The notes below the pieces were generated by a model that saw nothing but the letters and a program-made list of their open reading frames with translations, was not told the origin of the DNA and ran no database searches. From Pseudomonas kribbensis (GTDB lineage Bacteria; Pseudomonadota; Gammaproteobacteria; Pseudomonadales; Pseudomonadaceae): a stretch of DNA of 64,000 nt. The DNA is taken from assembly GCF_003352185.1 (NCBI RefSeq), contig NZ_CP029608.1, positions 3,782,001 to 3,846,000 of the forward strand. Direction: 5' to 3'. How positions within the stretch are numbered: position 1 is the first letter of the stretch; each line of letters starts with the position of its first letter. Below, piece by piece: positions 52,697 to 63,853 of this stretch. Position numbers and translations under genes: made by a program.

Positions 52697-53560
52697 ATGC
52701 CCGCGCTGATTGAAGCTTTCCTCGACCCCGCCTCCTCGACCTACAGCTACGTGGTCTACGAGGCCGATGGCGGACAGTGCGCAATCGTCGATCCGGTGCT
52801 CGATTACGACGGCGCCGCCGGCCGCACCTGCACGGCCCAGGCAGACAAAATCATTGCCTTCGTGCGCGCCCACCATCTGCAAGTGCAGTGGCTGCTGGAA
52901 ACCCACGCCCACGCCGATCACCTGTCCGCCGCGCCCTACCTGCGCCGCGAGCTGGGCGGCAAGATCGCCATCGGCGAATCGATCAGCAAAGTGCAGAACG
53001 TGTTCAAGGCGCTGTTCAATCTGGAACCGGAATTTCGTGTCGACGGCTCGCAGTTCGATCACCTGTTCGCACCGAACGAGTCCTTCCTGATCGGCAACCT
53101 CAAGGCCACCGCCCTGCACGTTCCCGGCCACACACCGGCGGACATGGCCTACCTGATCGACGGCGAGCAGATCCTGGTGGGCGATACGCTGTTCATGCCC
53201 GACGTCGGCACCGCCCGCTGCGATTTCCCCGGCGGTAACGCGCATCAACTGTTCAACTCGATCCACAAACTGCTGGCCTTCCCTGCCAGCGTGAAGCTCT
53301 ACGTCTGTCACGACTACCCGCCGCAAGGTCGCGCCTCGCAGTGCCAGACCACTGTCGGCGAACAACGCAAAAGCAATATCCATGTGCAGGACGGCATCGA
53401 CGAAGCCGCGTTTGTCGAGATGCGCACCAAACGTGATGCCGGGTTGGGCATGCCGACGCTGTTGCTGCCGGCGATTCAGGTGAATGTGCGGGCGGGGAAT
53501 CTGCCGCCGGCAGAAGGAAATGGCGTTGTCTACCTGAAGATTCCCATCAACTCTGTGTAG
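52697..53560 (+). CDS. Metallo-beta-lactamase-fold persulfide dioxygenase-like hydrolase (Blh/ETHE1-type)
   Basis: The 287-residue MBL-fold protein has the metal motif ETHAHADHL (His70, His72, Asp74, His75), a later GHTPADMAYLIDGEQILVGDTLF segment and a KLYVCHDYPPQGR segment (His ligand). The pattern fits ETHE1/Blh persulfide dioxygenases, which convert glutathione persulfide to sulfite. It diverges from the bigR-sqr-TSUP unit and probably shares its operator. There is no rhodanese domain. Confidence 0.9.
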   Translation: MPALIEAFLDPASSTYSYVVYEADGGQCAIVDPVLDYDGAAGRTCTAQADKIIAFVRAHHLQVQWLLETHAHADHLSAAPYLRRELGGKIAIGESISKVQNVFKALFNLEPEFRVDGSQFDHLFAPNESFLIGNLKATALHVPGHTPADMAYLIDGEQILVGDTLFMPDVGTARCDFPGGNAHQLFNSIHKLLAFPASVKLYVCHDYPPQGRASQCQTTVGEQRKSNIHVQDGIDEAAFVEMRTKRDAGLGMPTLLLPAIQVNVRAGNLPPAEGNGVVYLKIPINSV

Positions 53561-53687
53561 GAAAAATTCAGTCAAGGAACCGGGAATAACGGATTTCGTA
53601 CCTGTCACGTCGGATGCGATGAACTGTGCGTTTTTTCAGCCAGCAGGCAGACTTCATTGGGCAATCAAGCAATGGAGTTTTGGCAAT

Positions 53688-54548
53688 ATGGATATTCGCC
53701 GCAACCACCGGGATCTGTCCCGGGATGAGAAATCCGCTTTCATCGACGCGGTTCTGAGACTGAAAAACAATGTCGACAGCGTACTGCGCCCCGGTCAGCA
53801 GAGTCGTTACGATGACTTTGTCCAGATCCACAAGAATTCGATGGGCCGGGGCAACCCACTGGTTCCCAATCCGCATGGCAGTCCGCTGTTCTTTCCCTGG
53901 CACCGGATTCTGATCCGCCAGTTCGAGCTGGCCCTGCAAGCCGCCGTCAATAATCCCGGTATCACCCTGCCCTACTGGAACTGGCAACTCAGTGGTGCCG
54001 ACAACCCGTTCACCTCCGACTTCATGGGGGGAAATGGCGACAATACGCTGGAGCAGCGCGTCACCACCGGGCCGTTTTCCCGGGAGCATTCTCAATTTGA
54101 AGTGACGGTATGGGACGAGGCGCCGGGAAACACGGGCCTGCTTCGAAACCTGGGTGCAGAAGGCGCCTTGCCGTCGGAAGACGCGGTTATTTCTGCCCTC
54201 AACAGGACGCCCTACTGGCTGGAGCCGGCGGGTTGGGAAAACGTTGCGGAAAGAGAGCTGCATAACCCGGTTCACGCCTGGGTGGGCGGCAGCATGCTAC
54301 ACGCGGCCTCCCCGAACGATCCGGTCTTCTTCCTGCATCACTGCTACATGGATCTGCTGTGGGAACGCTGGAAACATCAACATCCGCGCCTCCCGGCATT
54401 CACGTCCAGTGAAGGCGATCCGGATGCAATGAATGAAACTGCGCTGGTTTTCCACCCGGAGAATGAACCCGCCCCTTGGGCACAAACATTCACGGTTGGG
54501 CAGGCGATCCATACGACGGAGCTGAATTATCGATATGACCGCCTGTAA
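53688..54548 (+). CDS. Tyrosinase-family copper protein
   Basis: The 286-residue protein has a type-3 dicopper site: CuA ligands near His48 (QIHKNSMG), His63 (NPHGSPLFFPWHR) and His72, and CuB ligands in the ELHNPVHAWVGG (His192, His196) and DPVFFLHHCYMD (residues 211-222) segments. It has no signal peptide, membrane anchor or caddie partner gene. It should oxidise phenols to catechols/quinones, or polymerise phenolics. I chose the ATG at 53688 with GGAG ten bases upstream; an in-frame start at 53619 would add 23 residues. Confidence 0.88.
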   Translation: MDIRRNHRDLSRDEKSAFIDAVLRLKNNVDSVLRPGQQSRYDDFVQIHKNSMGRGNPLVPNPHGSPLFFPWHRILIRQFELALQAAVNNPGITLPYWNWQLSGADNPFTSDFMGGNGDNTLEQRVTTGPFSREHSQFEVTVWDEAPGNTGLLRNLGAEGALPSEDAVISALNRTPYWLEPAGWENVAERELHNPVHAWVGGSMLHAASPNDPVFFLHHCYMDLLWERWKHQHPRLPAFTSSEGDPDAMNETALVFHPENEPAPWAQTFTVGQAIHTTELNYRYDRL

Positions 54549-54560
54549 TCCGGCCAGCGA

Positions 54561-55049
54561 TCAGTTTCCGAGGGTCAGACCGTTCGCCGGCAACGGCAAA
54601 GCGGTCTTGTAGCGCACCTGCTTGAGCGCAAAGCTCGACCGAATGTTGGCCACGCCCGGCACTTTGGTCAGGAAGTCCATCATGAAGCGCTCAAGGGACT
54701 GAATGGTCGGCACCAGCACCCGGATCAGATAGTCCGGGTCGCCGGCCATCAGGTAGCACTCCATGACTTCCGGTCGGTCGGAAATCGCTTCTTCGAAATG
54801 CTGCAAAGCTTCCTCCACCTGCTTCTCCAGGCTCACGTGAATGAACACGTTCACGTGCAGCCCGAGCAGGTCGGCATCCAGCAGGGTCACCTGCTCACGG
54901 ATCAGGCCCAGTTCTTCCATCGCCTTGACCCGGTTGAAGCACGGTGTCGGCGACAGATTGACCGAACGGGCCAGGTCGGCATTGGTGATGCGCGCATTCT
55001 CCTGAAGGCTGTTGAGAATGCCGATGTCGGTACGGTCCAGTTTGCGCAT
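54561..55049 (-). CDS. bkdR: Lrp/AsnC-family activator BkdR
   Basis: The 162-residue Lrp-type regulator has an N-terminal HTH ([25 protein letters not shown], about residues 21-45) and an AsnC ligand-binding domain ([17 protein letters not shown]). In Pseudomonas BkdR activates the adjacent keto-acid dehydrogenase operon in response to branched-chain amino acids. It diverges from bkdA1 across 185 AT-rich bases that contain an inverted repeat TGCAGA-N7-TCTGCA. Confidence 0.93.
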   Translation of the reverse strand: MRKLDRTDIGILNSLQENARITNADLARSVNLSPTPCFNRVKAMEELGLIREQVTLLDADLLGLHVNVFIHVSLEKQVEEALQHFEEAISDRPEVMECYLMAGDPDYLIRVLVPTIQSLERFMMDFLTKVPGVANIRSSFALKQVRYKTALPLPANGLTLGN

Positions 55050-55078
55050 GAGACAAAACCACCTGTTTTTTATGTTTA

Positions 55079-55097
55079 TGCAGAATTTCTATCTGCA
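55079..55097. promoter_or_regulatory. Inverted repeat in the bkdR/bkdA1 spacer
   Basis: TGCAGA-N7-TCTGCA lies 30 bases upstream of the bkdR start in an AT-rich spacer. It is a candidate BkdR site, though Lrp-type proteins usually bind several looser AT-rich sites. Confidence 0.4.
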
Positions 55098-55189
55098 AAT
55101 GATCTCCAGCGCAACGAAACAGAGAGAAATATTCTTCTTGCCCGGGCCTATGATTGTTGTAGGACAAGATTTCTTTTATCGAAGAATGA

Positions 55190-56470
<1,281 letters not shown>

Positions 56471-56471
56471 C

Positions 56472-57530
56472 ATGAACGACCACAACAACAATATTCAGTT
56501 GGAAACCGCCATGACCACGACCACCATGACCATGATCCAGGCCCTGCGCTCGGCCATGGATGTGATGCTTGAGCGTGACGACAATGTGGTGGTGTTCGGC
56601 CAGGACGTCGGTTACTTCGGCGGCGTGTTCCGTTGCACCGAAGGCCTGCAGGCCAAGTACGGCACCTCGCGGGTGTTCGACGCGCCGATCTCCGAGAGCG
56701 GCATCGTCGGGACCGCCGTGGGCATGGGCGCCTACGGTCTGCGCCCGGTGGTGGAAATCCAGTTCGCCGACTACGTCTACCCGGCCTACGACCAGATCAT
56801 TTCCGAGGCGGCACGCCTGCGTTATCGCTCCGCCGGCGAATTCACCGCGCCGATGACCCTGCGCATGCCTTGCGGTGGCGGCATCTACGGTGGCCAGACC
56901 CACAGCCAGAGCATCGAAGCCCTGTTCACCCAGGTCTGCGGCCTGCGCACCGTCATGCCGTCCAACCCGTATGACGCCAAGGGTCTGCTGATCGCCTCCA
57001 TCGAAAACGATGACCCGGTGATCTTCCTGGAGCCGAAACGCCTGTACAACGGCCCGTTCGACGGCCACCACGAACGCCCGGTAACGCCGTGGTCGAAACA
57101 CCCGGCCGCACAAGTCCCGGACGGCTACTACACCGTGCCGCTGGACGTTGCCGCCATCGCCCGTCCGGGCAAGGAAGTCACCGTGCTGACCTACGGCACC
57201 ACCGTCTACGTGTCGCAGGTCGCCGCCGAAGAAAGCGGTGTGGACGCTGAAGTCATCGACCTGCGCAGCCTGTGGCCGCTGGACCTGGAAACCATCGTCA
57301 AATCCGTGAAGAAAACCGGCCGCTGCGTCGTGGTACACGAAGCCACCCGCACCTGCGGTTTCGGCGCCGAACTGGTGTCGCTGGTGCAAGAGCATTGCTT
57401 CCACCACCTGGAAGCGCCGATCGAACGCGTCACCGGTTGGGACACCCCCTACCCGCACGCGCAAGAGTGGGCGTATTTCCCTGGGCCGTCCCGAGTGGGC
57501 GCGGCGCTGAAACGGGTCATGGAGGTCTGA
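56472..57530 (+). CDS. bkdA2: Branched-chain 2-oxoacid dehydrogenase E1 beta (BkdA2)
   Basis: The 352-residue protein is the E1 beta subunit, forming the heterotetramer with BkdA1. Typical segments are VFDAPISESGIVGTAVGMGAYGLRPVVEIQF and RMPCGGGIYGGQTHSQSIEALF with the conserved YVYPAYDQI. The start is an ATG one base after the bkdA1 stop, with a somewhat long N-terminus containing an NNN stretch; the true start may be at the ATG in MTTTT at about residue 14. bkdB begins at the base after its stop. Confidence 0.96.
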   Translation: MNDHNNNIQLETAMTTTTMTMIQALRSAMDVMLERDDNVVVFGQDVGYFGGVFRCTEGLQAKYGTSRVFDAPISESGIVGTAVGMGAYGLRPVVEIQFADYVYPAYDQIISEAARLRYRSAGEFTAPMTLRMPCGGGIYGGQTHSQSIEALFTQVCGLRTVMPSNPYDAKGLLIASIENDDPVIFLEPKRLYNGPFDGHHERPVTPWSKHPAAQVPDGYYTVPLDVAAIARPGKEVTVLTYGTTVYVSQVAAEESGVDAEVIDLRSLWPLDLETIVKSVKKTGRCVVVHEATRTCGFGAELVSLVQEHCFHHLEAPIERVTGWDTPYPHAQEWAYFPGPSRVGAALKRVMEV

Positions 57531-58802
57531 ATGGGCACGCACGTTATCAAGATGCCGGACATCGGCGAAGGCATCGCAGAAGTAGAACTGTCGCAGTGGC
57601 ACGTCAAGGTCGGCGATCTGGTCGTTGAAGATCAGGTGCTGGCGGATGTGATGACCGACAAGGCGATGGTGGATATTCCGTCGCCGGTGCACGGCAAGGT
57701 GATTGCGCTCGGCGGTCAGCCGGGCGAAGTGATGGCGGTCGGCAGTGTGCTGATCAGCATCGAGGTAGAAGGTGCGGGCAATCTGAAAGAGTCCGACAAA
57801 CCGGCGCCTGTTGTAGCGAAGGAAGCACCTGTTGCACCGAAAGTCGAAGCGGTCGTTGAAAGCAAACCTGCCGCGCCACGTACGGCTCCGGTTTGCCAGG
57901 GCCCGGTGGTTGCCCGGGAAGCCGATGAGCGTCCGCTGGCCTCGCCGGCCGTGCGCAAGCACGCGCTGGATCTGGGCATCCAACTGCGTCTGGTGCGCGG
58001 TTCCGGTCCGGCCGGTCGCGTGTTGCACGAAGACCTCGAGGCTTATCTGGCCCAAGGTCAGTCGAACGCTTCGGCGCCGGTCGCCGCCGCTTACGCCCAG
58101 CGTAACGATGAAGAACAGATTCAGGTTATCGGCATGCGCCGCAAGATTGCCCAGCGCATGCAGGACGCCACCCAGCGTGCTGCGCACTTCAGTTATGTCG
58201 AGGAAATCGACGTCACCGCGATTGAAGAACTGCGCGCCCATCTGAACGAAAAACACGGCGCCAGCCGTGGCAAGCTGACCCTGTTGCCGTTCCTCGTGCG
58301 TGCACTGGTCGTCGCCCTGCGCGACTTCCCGCAGATGAACGCCCGTTACGACGACGAAGCCCAGGTCATTACCCGCCTCGGCGCGGTGCATGTCGGCGTC
58401 GCCACCCAAAGCGATGTCGGCCTGATGGTGCCGGTGGTGCGTCACGCCGAAGCGCGCAGCCTCTGGGACAGCGCGGCGGAAATCTCCCGCCTCGCCACTG
58501 CAGCACGTAATGGCAAGGCCAGCCGCGATGAACTGTCCGGCTCGACCATCACCCTGACCAGCCTCGGCGCCCTGGGCGGCATCGTCAGCACCCCGGTGCT
58601 GAACCTGCCGGAAGTGGCCATCGTCGGCGTGAACAAAATCGTCGAACGGCCGATGGTCGTCAAAGGCCAGGTGGTGATCCGCAAGATGATGAACCTCTCC
58701 AGCTCCTTCGATCACCGCGTGGTCGACGGCATGGACGCGGCGCTCTTCATCCAGGCCATTCGTGGTCTGCTCGAACAACCCGCGACCCTGTTTGTGGAGT
58801 GA
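57531..58802 (+). CDS. bkdB: Branched-chain 2-oxoacid dehydrogenase E2 (BkdB)
   Basis: The 423-residue dihydrolipoyl acyltransferase has an N-terminal lipoyl domain with the lipoylated lysine in the [13 protein letters not shown] segment (about residues 40-52), an Ala/Pro-rich linker, an E3-binding domain (about 138-172; [16 protein letters not shown]) and a C-terminal catalytic domain with [14 protein letters not shown]. It starts immediately after bkdA2 (ATG at 57531). It is the core of the complex and transfers acyl groups to CoA. Confidence 0.96.
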   Translation: MGTHVIKMPDIGEGIAEVELSQWHVKVGDLVVEDQVLADVMTDKAMVDIPSPVHGKVIALGGQPGEVMAVGSVLISIEVEGAGNLKESDKPAPVVAKEAPVAPKVEAVVESKPAAPRTAPVCQGPVVAREADERPLASPAVRKHALDLGIQLRLVRGSGPAGRVLHEDLEAYLAQGQSNASAPVAAAYAQRNDEEQIQVIGMRRKIAQRMQDATQRAAHFSYVEEIDVTAIEELRAHLNEKHGASRGKLTLLPFLVRALVVALRDFPQMNARYDDEAQVITRLGAVHVGVATQSDVGLMVPVVRHAEARSLWDSAAEISRLATAARNGKASRDELSGSTITLTSLGALGGIVSTPVLNLPEVAIVGVNKIVERPMVVKGQVVIRKMMNLSSSFDHRVVDGMDAALFIQAIRGLLEQPATLFVE

Positions 58803-58806
58803 TGGC

Positions 58807-60180
58807 ATGCAAACTCTGAACACCACGCTGCTGATCATCGGCGGCGGCCCCGGCGGTTACGTGACGGCCATTCGCGCCGGGCAACTGGGTATTTCGACCA
58901 TTCTGGTCGAGGGTGAATCGCTGGGCGGCACCTGCCTGAACATCGGCTGCATTCCGTCGAAAGCGCTGATCCATGTGGCCGAGCAGTTTCACCAGACTCA
59001 ACACCACAACCAGCATTCGGCACTGGGCATCAGCGTTTCCGCGCCGACCCTCGACATCAGCAAAAGCGTCGAGTGGAAGGACGGCATCGTCGATCGCCTG
59101 ACCACCGGCGTCGCCGCACTGCTGAAGAAAAACAAGGTTCAGGTCATCAACGGCTGGGCCAAGGTCATCGACGGCAAGACCGTTGAAGTCGGCGACACCC
59201 GGATCCAGTGCGAACATCTGGTGCTGGCCACCGGTTCGAAAAGCGTCAACCTGCCGATCCTGCCGATTGGCGGGCCGATCATCTCCTCCACCGAAGCACT
59301 GGCGCCGAAGTCCGTGCCAAAACGTCTGATCGTGGTCGGCGGTGGTTACATCGGCCTGGAGCTGGGCATTGCCTATCGCAAGCTCGGCGCCGAGGTCAGT
59401 GTGGTCGAGGCGCAGGATCGCATCCTGCCGGCCTACGACGCCGAACTGACCCAGCCGGTGCACGAAGCGCTGAAGCAACTGGGCGTGAAGCTGTACCTGA
59501 AGCACAGCGTGCTGGGTTTCGACGGCACGTTGCAGGTGCGCGATCCGAACGGCGACACCCTGAACCTGGAAACCGATCAGGTGCTGGTGGCCGTCGGTCG
59601 CAAACCCAATACCCAGGGCTGGAATCTTGAAGCGCTGAACCTGGACATGAACGGCTCGGCGATCAAGATCGACAACCGCTGCCAGACCAGCATGCGCAAC
59701 GTCTACGCCATCGGCGACCTGAGCGGCGAGCCGATGCTGGCCCACCGTGCCATGGCCCAGGGCGAGATGGTCGCCGAGCTGATCAGCGGCAAGACCCGCG
59801 AGTTCAACCCGACCGCTATCGCCGCCGTGTGCTTCACCGACCCGGAACTGGTCGTTGTCGGCAAGACGCCGGATGAAGCCAAGGCGGCGGGACTGGACTG
59901 CATCGTGTCGAACTTCCCGTTCGCGGCCAATGGCCGGGCGATGACCCTGGAATCGAAAACCGGCTTCGTAAGGGTGGTCGCCCGTCGGGACAACCATGTG
60001 ATTGTCGGCTGGCAGGCGGTGGGTGTCGGGGTGTCGGAGCTGTCGACCGCGTTCGCGCAAAGCCTGGAAATGGGCGCGCGACTGGAAGACATCGGCGGCA
60101 CCATCCACGCGCACCCGACCCTGGGTGAAGCGGTGCAGGAAGCGGCGTTGCGTGCCCTCGGGCATGCGTTGCACCTGTAA
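58807..60180 (+). CDS. lpdV: Dihydrolipoamide dehydrogenase of the Bkd complex (LpdV)
   Basis: The 457-residue FAD-linked E3 enzyme has the redox disulfide motif [13 protein letters not shown] (about residues 37-49), the NAD-binding [14 protein letters not shown] and a C-terminal [13 protein letters not shown] with the catalytic His/Glu. It is the LpdV type specific to the branched-chain complex. The ATG at 58807 lies four bases after bkdB; an in-frame GTG/ATG start at 58762 would overlap it. The 165 bases after it hold only a weak CCCG/CGGG hairpin at about 60184. Confidence 0.95.
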   Translation: MQTLNTTLLIIGGGPGGYVTAIRAGQLGISTILVEGESLGGTCLNIGCIPSKALIHVAEQFHQTQHHNQHSALGISVSAPTLDISKSVEWKDGIVDRLTTGVAALLKKNKVQVINGWAKVIDGKTVEVGDTRIQCEHLVLATGSKSVNLPILPIGGPIISSTEALAPKSVPKRLIVVGGGYIGLELGIAYRKLGAEVSVVEAQDRILPAYDAELTQPVHEALKQLGVKLYLKHSVLGFDGTLQVRDPNGDTLNLETDQVLVAVGRKPNTQGWNLEALNLDMNGSAIKIDNRCQTSMRNVYAIGDLSGEPMLAHRAMAQGEMVAELISGKTREFNPTAIAAVCFTDPELVVVGKTPDEAKAAGLDCIVSNFPFAANGRAMTLESKTGFVRVVARRDNHVIVGWQAVGVGVSELSTAFAQSLEMGARLEDIGGTIHAHPTLGEAVQEAALRALGHALHL

Positions 60181-60345
60181 AAACCCGACGCGGGGGAGTT
60201 TTTTCATAAGCAGGCTAATAAATCTGCTGCTCCCCCCATCGCCCGGGCTGCGAAACCGCTCAAGAATGAAGTATTGTTGTGCCCATCAAAAAAAACGTCA
60301 GAAGCCTTGAACCGTTTCGACGGTTGTTAAGTGATAGAGGGTGTC

Positions 60346-61365
60346 ATGGGTAACGAAAGCATCAATTGGGACAAGCTGGGTTTTGACTACATCAAGACCG
60401 ATAAACGCTATCTGTCGTACTTTCGCAACGGCGAGTGGGACAAAGGCACCCTGACCGAAGACAACGTGCTGCACATCAGCGAAGGCTCCACTGCCCTTCA
60501 CTATGGCCAGCAATGCTTCGAAGGCCTGAAGGCCTATCGTTGCAAGGACGGCTCGATCAACCTGTTCCGTCCGGACCAGAACGCCGCCCGCATGCAACGC
60601 AGCTGCGCCCGCCTGCTGATGCCGCATGTGTCCACCGAGCAATTCATCGAAGCGTGCAAGGAAGTGGTTCGCGCCAACGAGCGTTTCATCCCGCCTTACG
60701 GCACCGGCGGCGCGCTGTACCTGCGTCCGTTCGTGATCGGGGTGGGTGACAACATCGGCGTGCGTACCGCCCCTGAGTTCATCTTCTCGGTGTTCGCGAT
60801 CCCGGTCGGCGCCTACTTCAAGGGCGGCCTGACCCCGCACAACTTCCAGATCTCCACCTTCGACCGCGCCGCGCCACAAGGCACCGGTGCCGCCAAAGTC
60901 GGTGGCAACTACGCCGCCAGCCTGATGCCGGGCTCCCAGGCCAAGAAAGCGCACTTCGCTGACGCCATCTACCTGGATCCGCTGACCCACAAGAAGATCG
61001 AGGAAGTCGGTTCGGCCAACTTCTTCGGGATCACCCACGACAACAAGTTCGTGACCCCGAATTCGCCGTCGGTACTGCCGGGCATCACCCGTCTGTCGCT
61101 GATCGAACTGGCCAAGTCCCGTCTGGGCCTGGAAGTGGTCGAAGGCGACGTGTTCATCGACAAGCTGTCGGACTTCAAAGAAGCCGGTGCTTGCGGTACC
61201 GCTGCGGTGATCACCCCGATCGGCGGCATCAGCTACAACGACCACCTGCACGTGTTCCACAGCGAAACCGAAGTCGGCCCTGTGACCCAGAAGCTCTACA
61301 AAGAGCTGACCGGCGTACAGACCGGCGACGTCGAAGCGCCAGCCGGCTGGATCGTCAAGGTTTGA
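60346..61365 (+). CDS. ilvE: Branched-chain amino acid aminotransferase (IlvE)
   Basis: The 339-residue PLP-dependent class IV aminotransferase has LHYGQQCFEGLKAY (about residues 53-66), GGNYAASL with the catalytic lysine just before (AKVGGNYAAS), and SPSVLPGITR. It interconverts valine, leucine and isoleucine with their 2-oxo acids, supplying substrate for the Bkd complex upstream. The ATG at 60346 lies in GTGTCATGG; GTG-type starts upstream add five residues. A strong terminator follows. Confidence 0.95.
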   Translation: MGNESINWDKLGFDYIKTDKRYLSYFRNGEWDKGTLTEDNVLHISEGSTALHYGQQCFEGLKAYRCKDGSINLFRPDQNAARMQRSCARLLMPHVSTEQFIEACKEVVRANERFIPPYGTGGALYLRPFVIGVGDNIGVRTAPEFIFSVFAIPVGAYFKGGLTPHNFQISTFDRAAPQGTGAAKVGGNYAASLMPGSQAKKAHFADAIYLDPLTHKKIEEVGSANFFGITHDNKFVTPNSPSVLPGITRLSLIELAKSRLGLEVVEGDVFIDKLSDFKEAGACGTAAVITPIGGISYNDHLHVFHSETEVGPVTQKLYKELTGVQTGDVEAPAGWIVKV

Positions 61366-61383
61366 TCTGACGCCCAGATGCAC

Positions 61384-61418
61384 AAAAGCCCCCATCGAGT
61401 GATCGATGGGGGCTTTTT
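61384..61418. terminator. Bidirectional rho-independent terminator
   Basis: AAAAGCCCCCATCGA (61384-61398) and TCGATGGGGGCTTTTT (61403-61418) make a 14-15 bp stem with a GTGA loop and A/T tails, between convergent ilvE and the LysR gene. Confidence 0.93.
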
Positions 61419-62296
61419 CATGGGGTCTGTTTTTGCAGCCACGTCAGAAATACCTGGGCCGATGCGGAGGCTTGTGGCGCCACACCGTAGTAATAACGTG
61501 GCAGCGGCATCCGCAGATCGGGCAACGGGCAGACCAGCCGACCACTCGACAGATGCGTGCCCAGCAACGTGGTCGGGCACAACGCAACGCCCTCACCCGC
61601 CACGGCGGCCTCCATGACTCGATGCATGTAATCGAATTGACGAATCTCCTGGGTTGCACTCTGACTCTGGCCGAAACGCAACGTCCAGTGGTGCCAGTCT
61701 TCGCGTCGGGCCCTGACCGTCAGCAAAGTGTGCTGGCCCAGATCGGCAAGGTCCGCCAAGGGGATTCGCTCGATCAACTCGGGCGCCGCCACCATCAGCA
61801 ACTCATCTTCAAACAACGGGTGCGACTCGATGGTCGGTGCCCAGTCGTCGCGGCCACGGCGGATGACGATGTCGAAGCTGTCTCGCGCAGGATCCGGAGA
61901 GCGGGTCTGGGTGATCACCTGCGGTTCGATCTCCGGATGTTCTGCCGTGAAGTCATCCAGCCGGGGCATCAGCCACAACTGGGCAAAGGACGGCCGGGTG
62001 TTGATGGTCACGGTCGGCCGTGCTGCCTGCTGCCGCAACTCGGCAGCCGCGTCGGCGATCTGTGCCAGACCGGCGCTGACCTGCTGGTAAAAACGCTGGC
62101 CGGCGGGCGTCAGCAACGATTGCCGGATACGCCGCTCGAACAGCAACACACCCAGGTGTTCTTCCAGCAATTTGATGTGCCGGCTGACGGCACTGTGGCT
62201 CACGTGCAGCTCTTCGGCCGCCAACGTGAAACTCTGGTGACGGGCGGCAACCGCAAAGGCGCGAACCGCATTGAGCGGCGGGAGTGATTTGTTCAT
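61418..62296 (-). CDS. LysR-family (GcvA-type) transcriptional regulator
   Basis: The 292-residue protein has an HTH (SFTLAAEELHVSHSAVSRHIKLLE, about residues 22-45) and a GcvA-type substrate domain. The stop codon overlaps the terminator tail. It diverges from the LysE-type exporter gene (106-base spacer) and is a likely regulator of it, as in many LysR-LysE pairs. The inducer is unknown. Confidence 0.9.
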   Translation of the reverse strand: MNKSLPPLNAVRAFAVAARHQSFTLAAEELHVSHSAVSRHIKLLEEHLGVLLFERRIRQSLLTPAGQRFYQQVSAGLAQIADAAAELRQQAARPTVTINTRPSFAQLWLMPRLDDFTAEHPEIEPQVITQTRSPDPARDSFDIVIRRGRDDWAPTIESHPLFEDELLMVAAPELIERIPLADLADLGQHTLLTVRARREDWHHWTLRFGQSQSATQEIRQFDYMHRVMEAAVAGEGVALCPTTLLGTHLSSGRLVCPLPDLRMPLPRYYYGVAPQASASAQVFLTWLQKQTP

Positions 62297-62402
62297 GGGT
62301 CTAATTTAGTCACGTATGCGCTGCATTTAAAGCGTTTGTCACAGGTTCTTCGCCACGCCAATCTGCCCGCACGCCCAACCCCGCGCCCCGACGGAGCCAG
62401 AC

Positions 62403-63011
62403 ATGCACAGCTACGGACTCTTTGTACTCTTCGCCACCCTGACCATTTTGAGCCCCGGCCCGGGAGTGGTGTTGACCCTGTCCAACGCCGTGCGCCTGGG
62501 CTGGACCGGTGCGGTGCCGGGGATTCTGGGGATTGCCTCGGGAGCCTTCGTGGTTGCCGCCGTCAGTGCAACCAGTGTCGGCCTGATCCTCAGCGCCTCG
62601 GCGACGGCCTTTACTGTGCTGAAATACGCCGGCGCCGCTTACCTGTTGTACCTGGGTTTCAAGAGCTGGCGTTCGGATCGTTTCCGTACGCTGCAAGACG
62701 TCCGCCCATCGCGCCCGAGCTACCGTTTTCTGGAAGCCGCATCCCTGCAGTTTCTCAATCCCAAAGCCATCTTCTTTTTTCTGGCGGTGTTCCCGCAGTT
62801 CATCGACACCGCACAGGCTTTCCTTCCGCAGTTCTTCAAACTGGTGGCCTCTTACGCCGTGCTGGTGATTCTGGTGCACGGCAGTTATGCGCTGCTCGCC
62901 AATGCCGCCAAAGGCTGGCTGTCGAGCCCGAAAGGTTCCTGGCTGACGGCGAAAGTCTCGGGGGTGACCTTTGCCGGATTTGGACTGTTGATGGCTTCGG
63001 CGACGCGCTGA
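62403..63011 (+). CDS. LysE-family amino-acid exporter
   Basis: The 202-residue membrane protein has about six helices and the LysE/RhtB signature SPGPGVVLTLSNAVRLG (about residues 18-34), followed by KYAGAAYLLYLGFKSW and LNPKAIFFFLAVFPQF. It probably exports an amino acid or a related metabolite. Its 3' end overlaps the convergent DNA-repair gene by about 127 bases. Confidence 0.9.
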   Translation: MHSYGLFVLFATLTILSPGPGVVLTLSNAVRLGWTGAVPGILGIASGAFVVAAVSATSVGLILSASATAFTVLKYAGAAYLLYLGFKSWRSDRFRTLQDVRPSRPSYRFLEAASLQFLNPKAIFFFLAVFPQFIDTAQAFLPQFFKLVASYAVLVILVHGSYALLANAAKGWLSSPKGSWLTAKVSGVTFAGFGLLMASATR

Positions 63012-63853
63012 ACGGACGGCGGATTCTCGACCTGTTTCAACGCAATACGTTTGCCGCCACGCCCGGCGATGCCGCCAGCCTGCCCGTTCTGCTGCTTGCC
63101 CGTGCGCGCCTGGGTAATCAACCCGGGGATCAATTCACCCTCCGGCAGGTTCTTCCAGAAGCGCATCGGCAAGTGCCCCTGCATGACCTTCTCGTTCAAC
63201 CGCGCCGGGTTGAAGATGTGGCTGTAGTACGCCAGCCACAGTTCCCCCTGCGGATCGTCGACGTTCTGCGCCAGTTGCTGCCATTCCAGCGGGCACTGGC
63301 GCTGATGAACCAGTTGTTCGCCATCGTAATAAACCCCGTCCCGTGGCGTAGCGATCAGCCAGCGATGGCGCCCCATGCGCCCGATGAAATGTTCGCTGGC
63401 GCTGTGCAGGATGTCGTGGGCCGGTTCGTGCCACGCTACGTATTGCGGGCCGGGCAGTTCTGATGGACGCTCGATGAAACGCACGAACGCATGCAAATGA
63501 TGGGCTTCACGCTGCACCTGTTTGATCCGCCGCTGTAACTCGCTGCCGAGTTTGTCACCGGCCATCATTGCCGTACGATCGCCGTGGCTGACGCGCCAGA
63601 GCACTTCATACAGCAGACTCCAGCGCTGATCGCCACGGTATCGTGACGCTTGTTCCAGAGTATCGAGCAATGCACGCGGAATCCGCGCCTGAAACGGCCC
63701 CTGCCCTTCAGGCACCGACACATCACTGGCAAACAGATCACTCACCCCTTCCGACGCCCAGCTCACCAGGCTGGGATCGATTTCATGGCTGAGCAGCCAT
63801 CGTGCCTGCTGGCGCCAAGTGTCGAACAGGTCGTCGCAATCGAGATTGATCAT
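62885..63853 (-). CDS. TIGR03915-family DNA-repair-associated protein
   Basis: The 322-residue protein matches the TIGR03915/DUF4130 family, which accompanies a radical SAM protein thought to act in DNA repair or modification. Recognisable parts are the segment LLYEVLWRVSHGD (near residues 82-95), VQREAHHLHAFVRFIE, and RFWKNLPEGELIPGLI. The ATG at 63853 overlaps the radical SAM stop (ATGA). The C-terminal 60 residues after about residue 260 look unlike the family and run antisense through the lysE 3' end, as though an original stop had been lost. Confidence 0.85.
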   Translation of the reverse strand: MINLDCDDLFDTWRQQARWLLSHEIDPSLVSWASEGVSDLFASDVSVPEGQGPFQARIPRALLDTLEQASRYRGDQRWSLLYEVLWRVSHGDRTAMMAGDKLGSELQRRIKQVQREAHHLHAFVRFIERPSELPGPQYVAWHEPAHDILHSASEHFIGRMGRHRWLIATPRDGVYYDGEQLVHQRQCPLEWQQLAQNVDDPQGELWLAYYSHIFNPARLNEKVMQGHLPMRFWKNLPEGELIPGLITQARTGKQQNGQAGGIAGRGGKRIALKQVENPPSVQRVAEAINSPNPAKVTPETFAVSQEPFGLDSQPLAALASSA

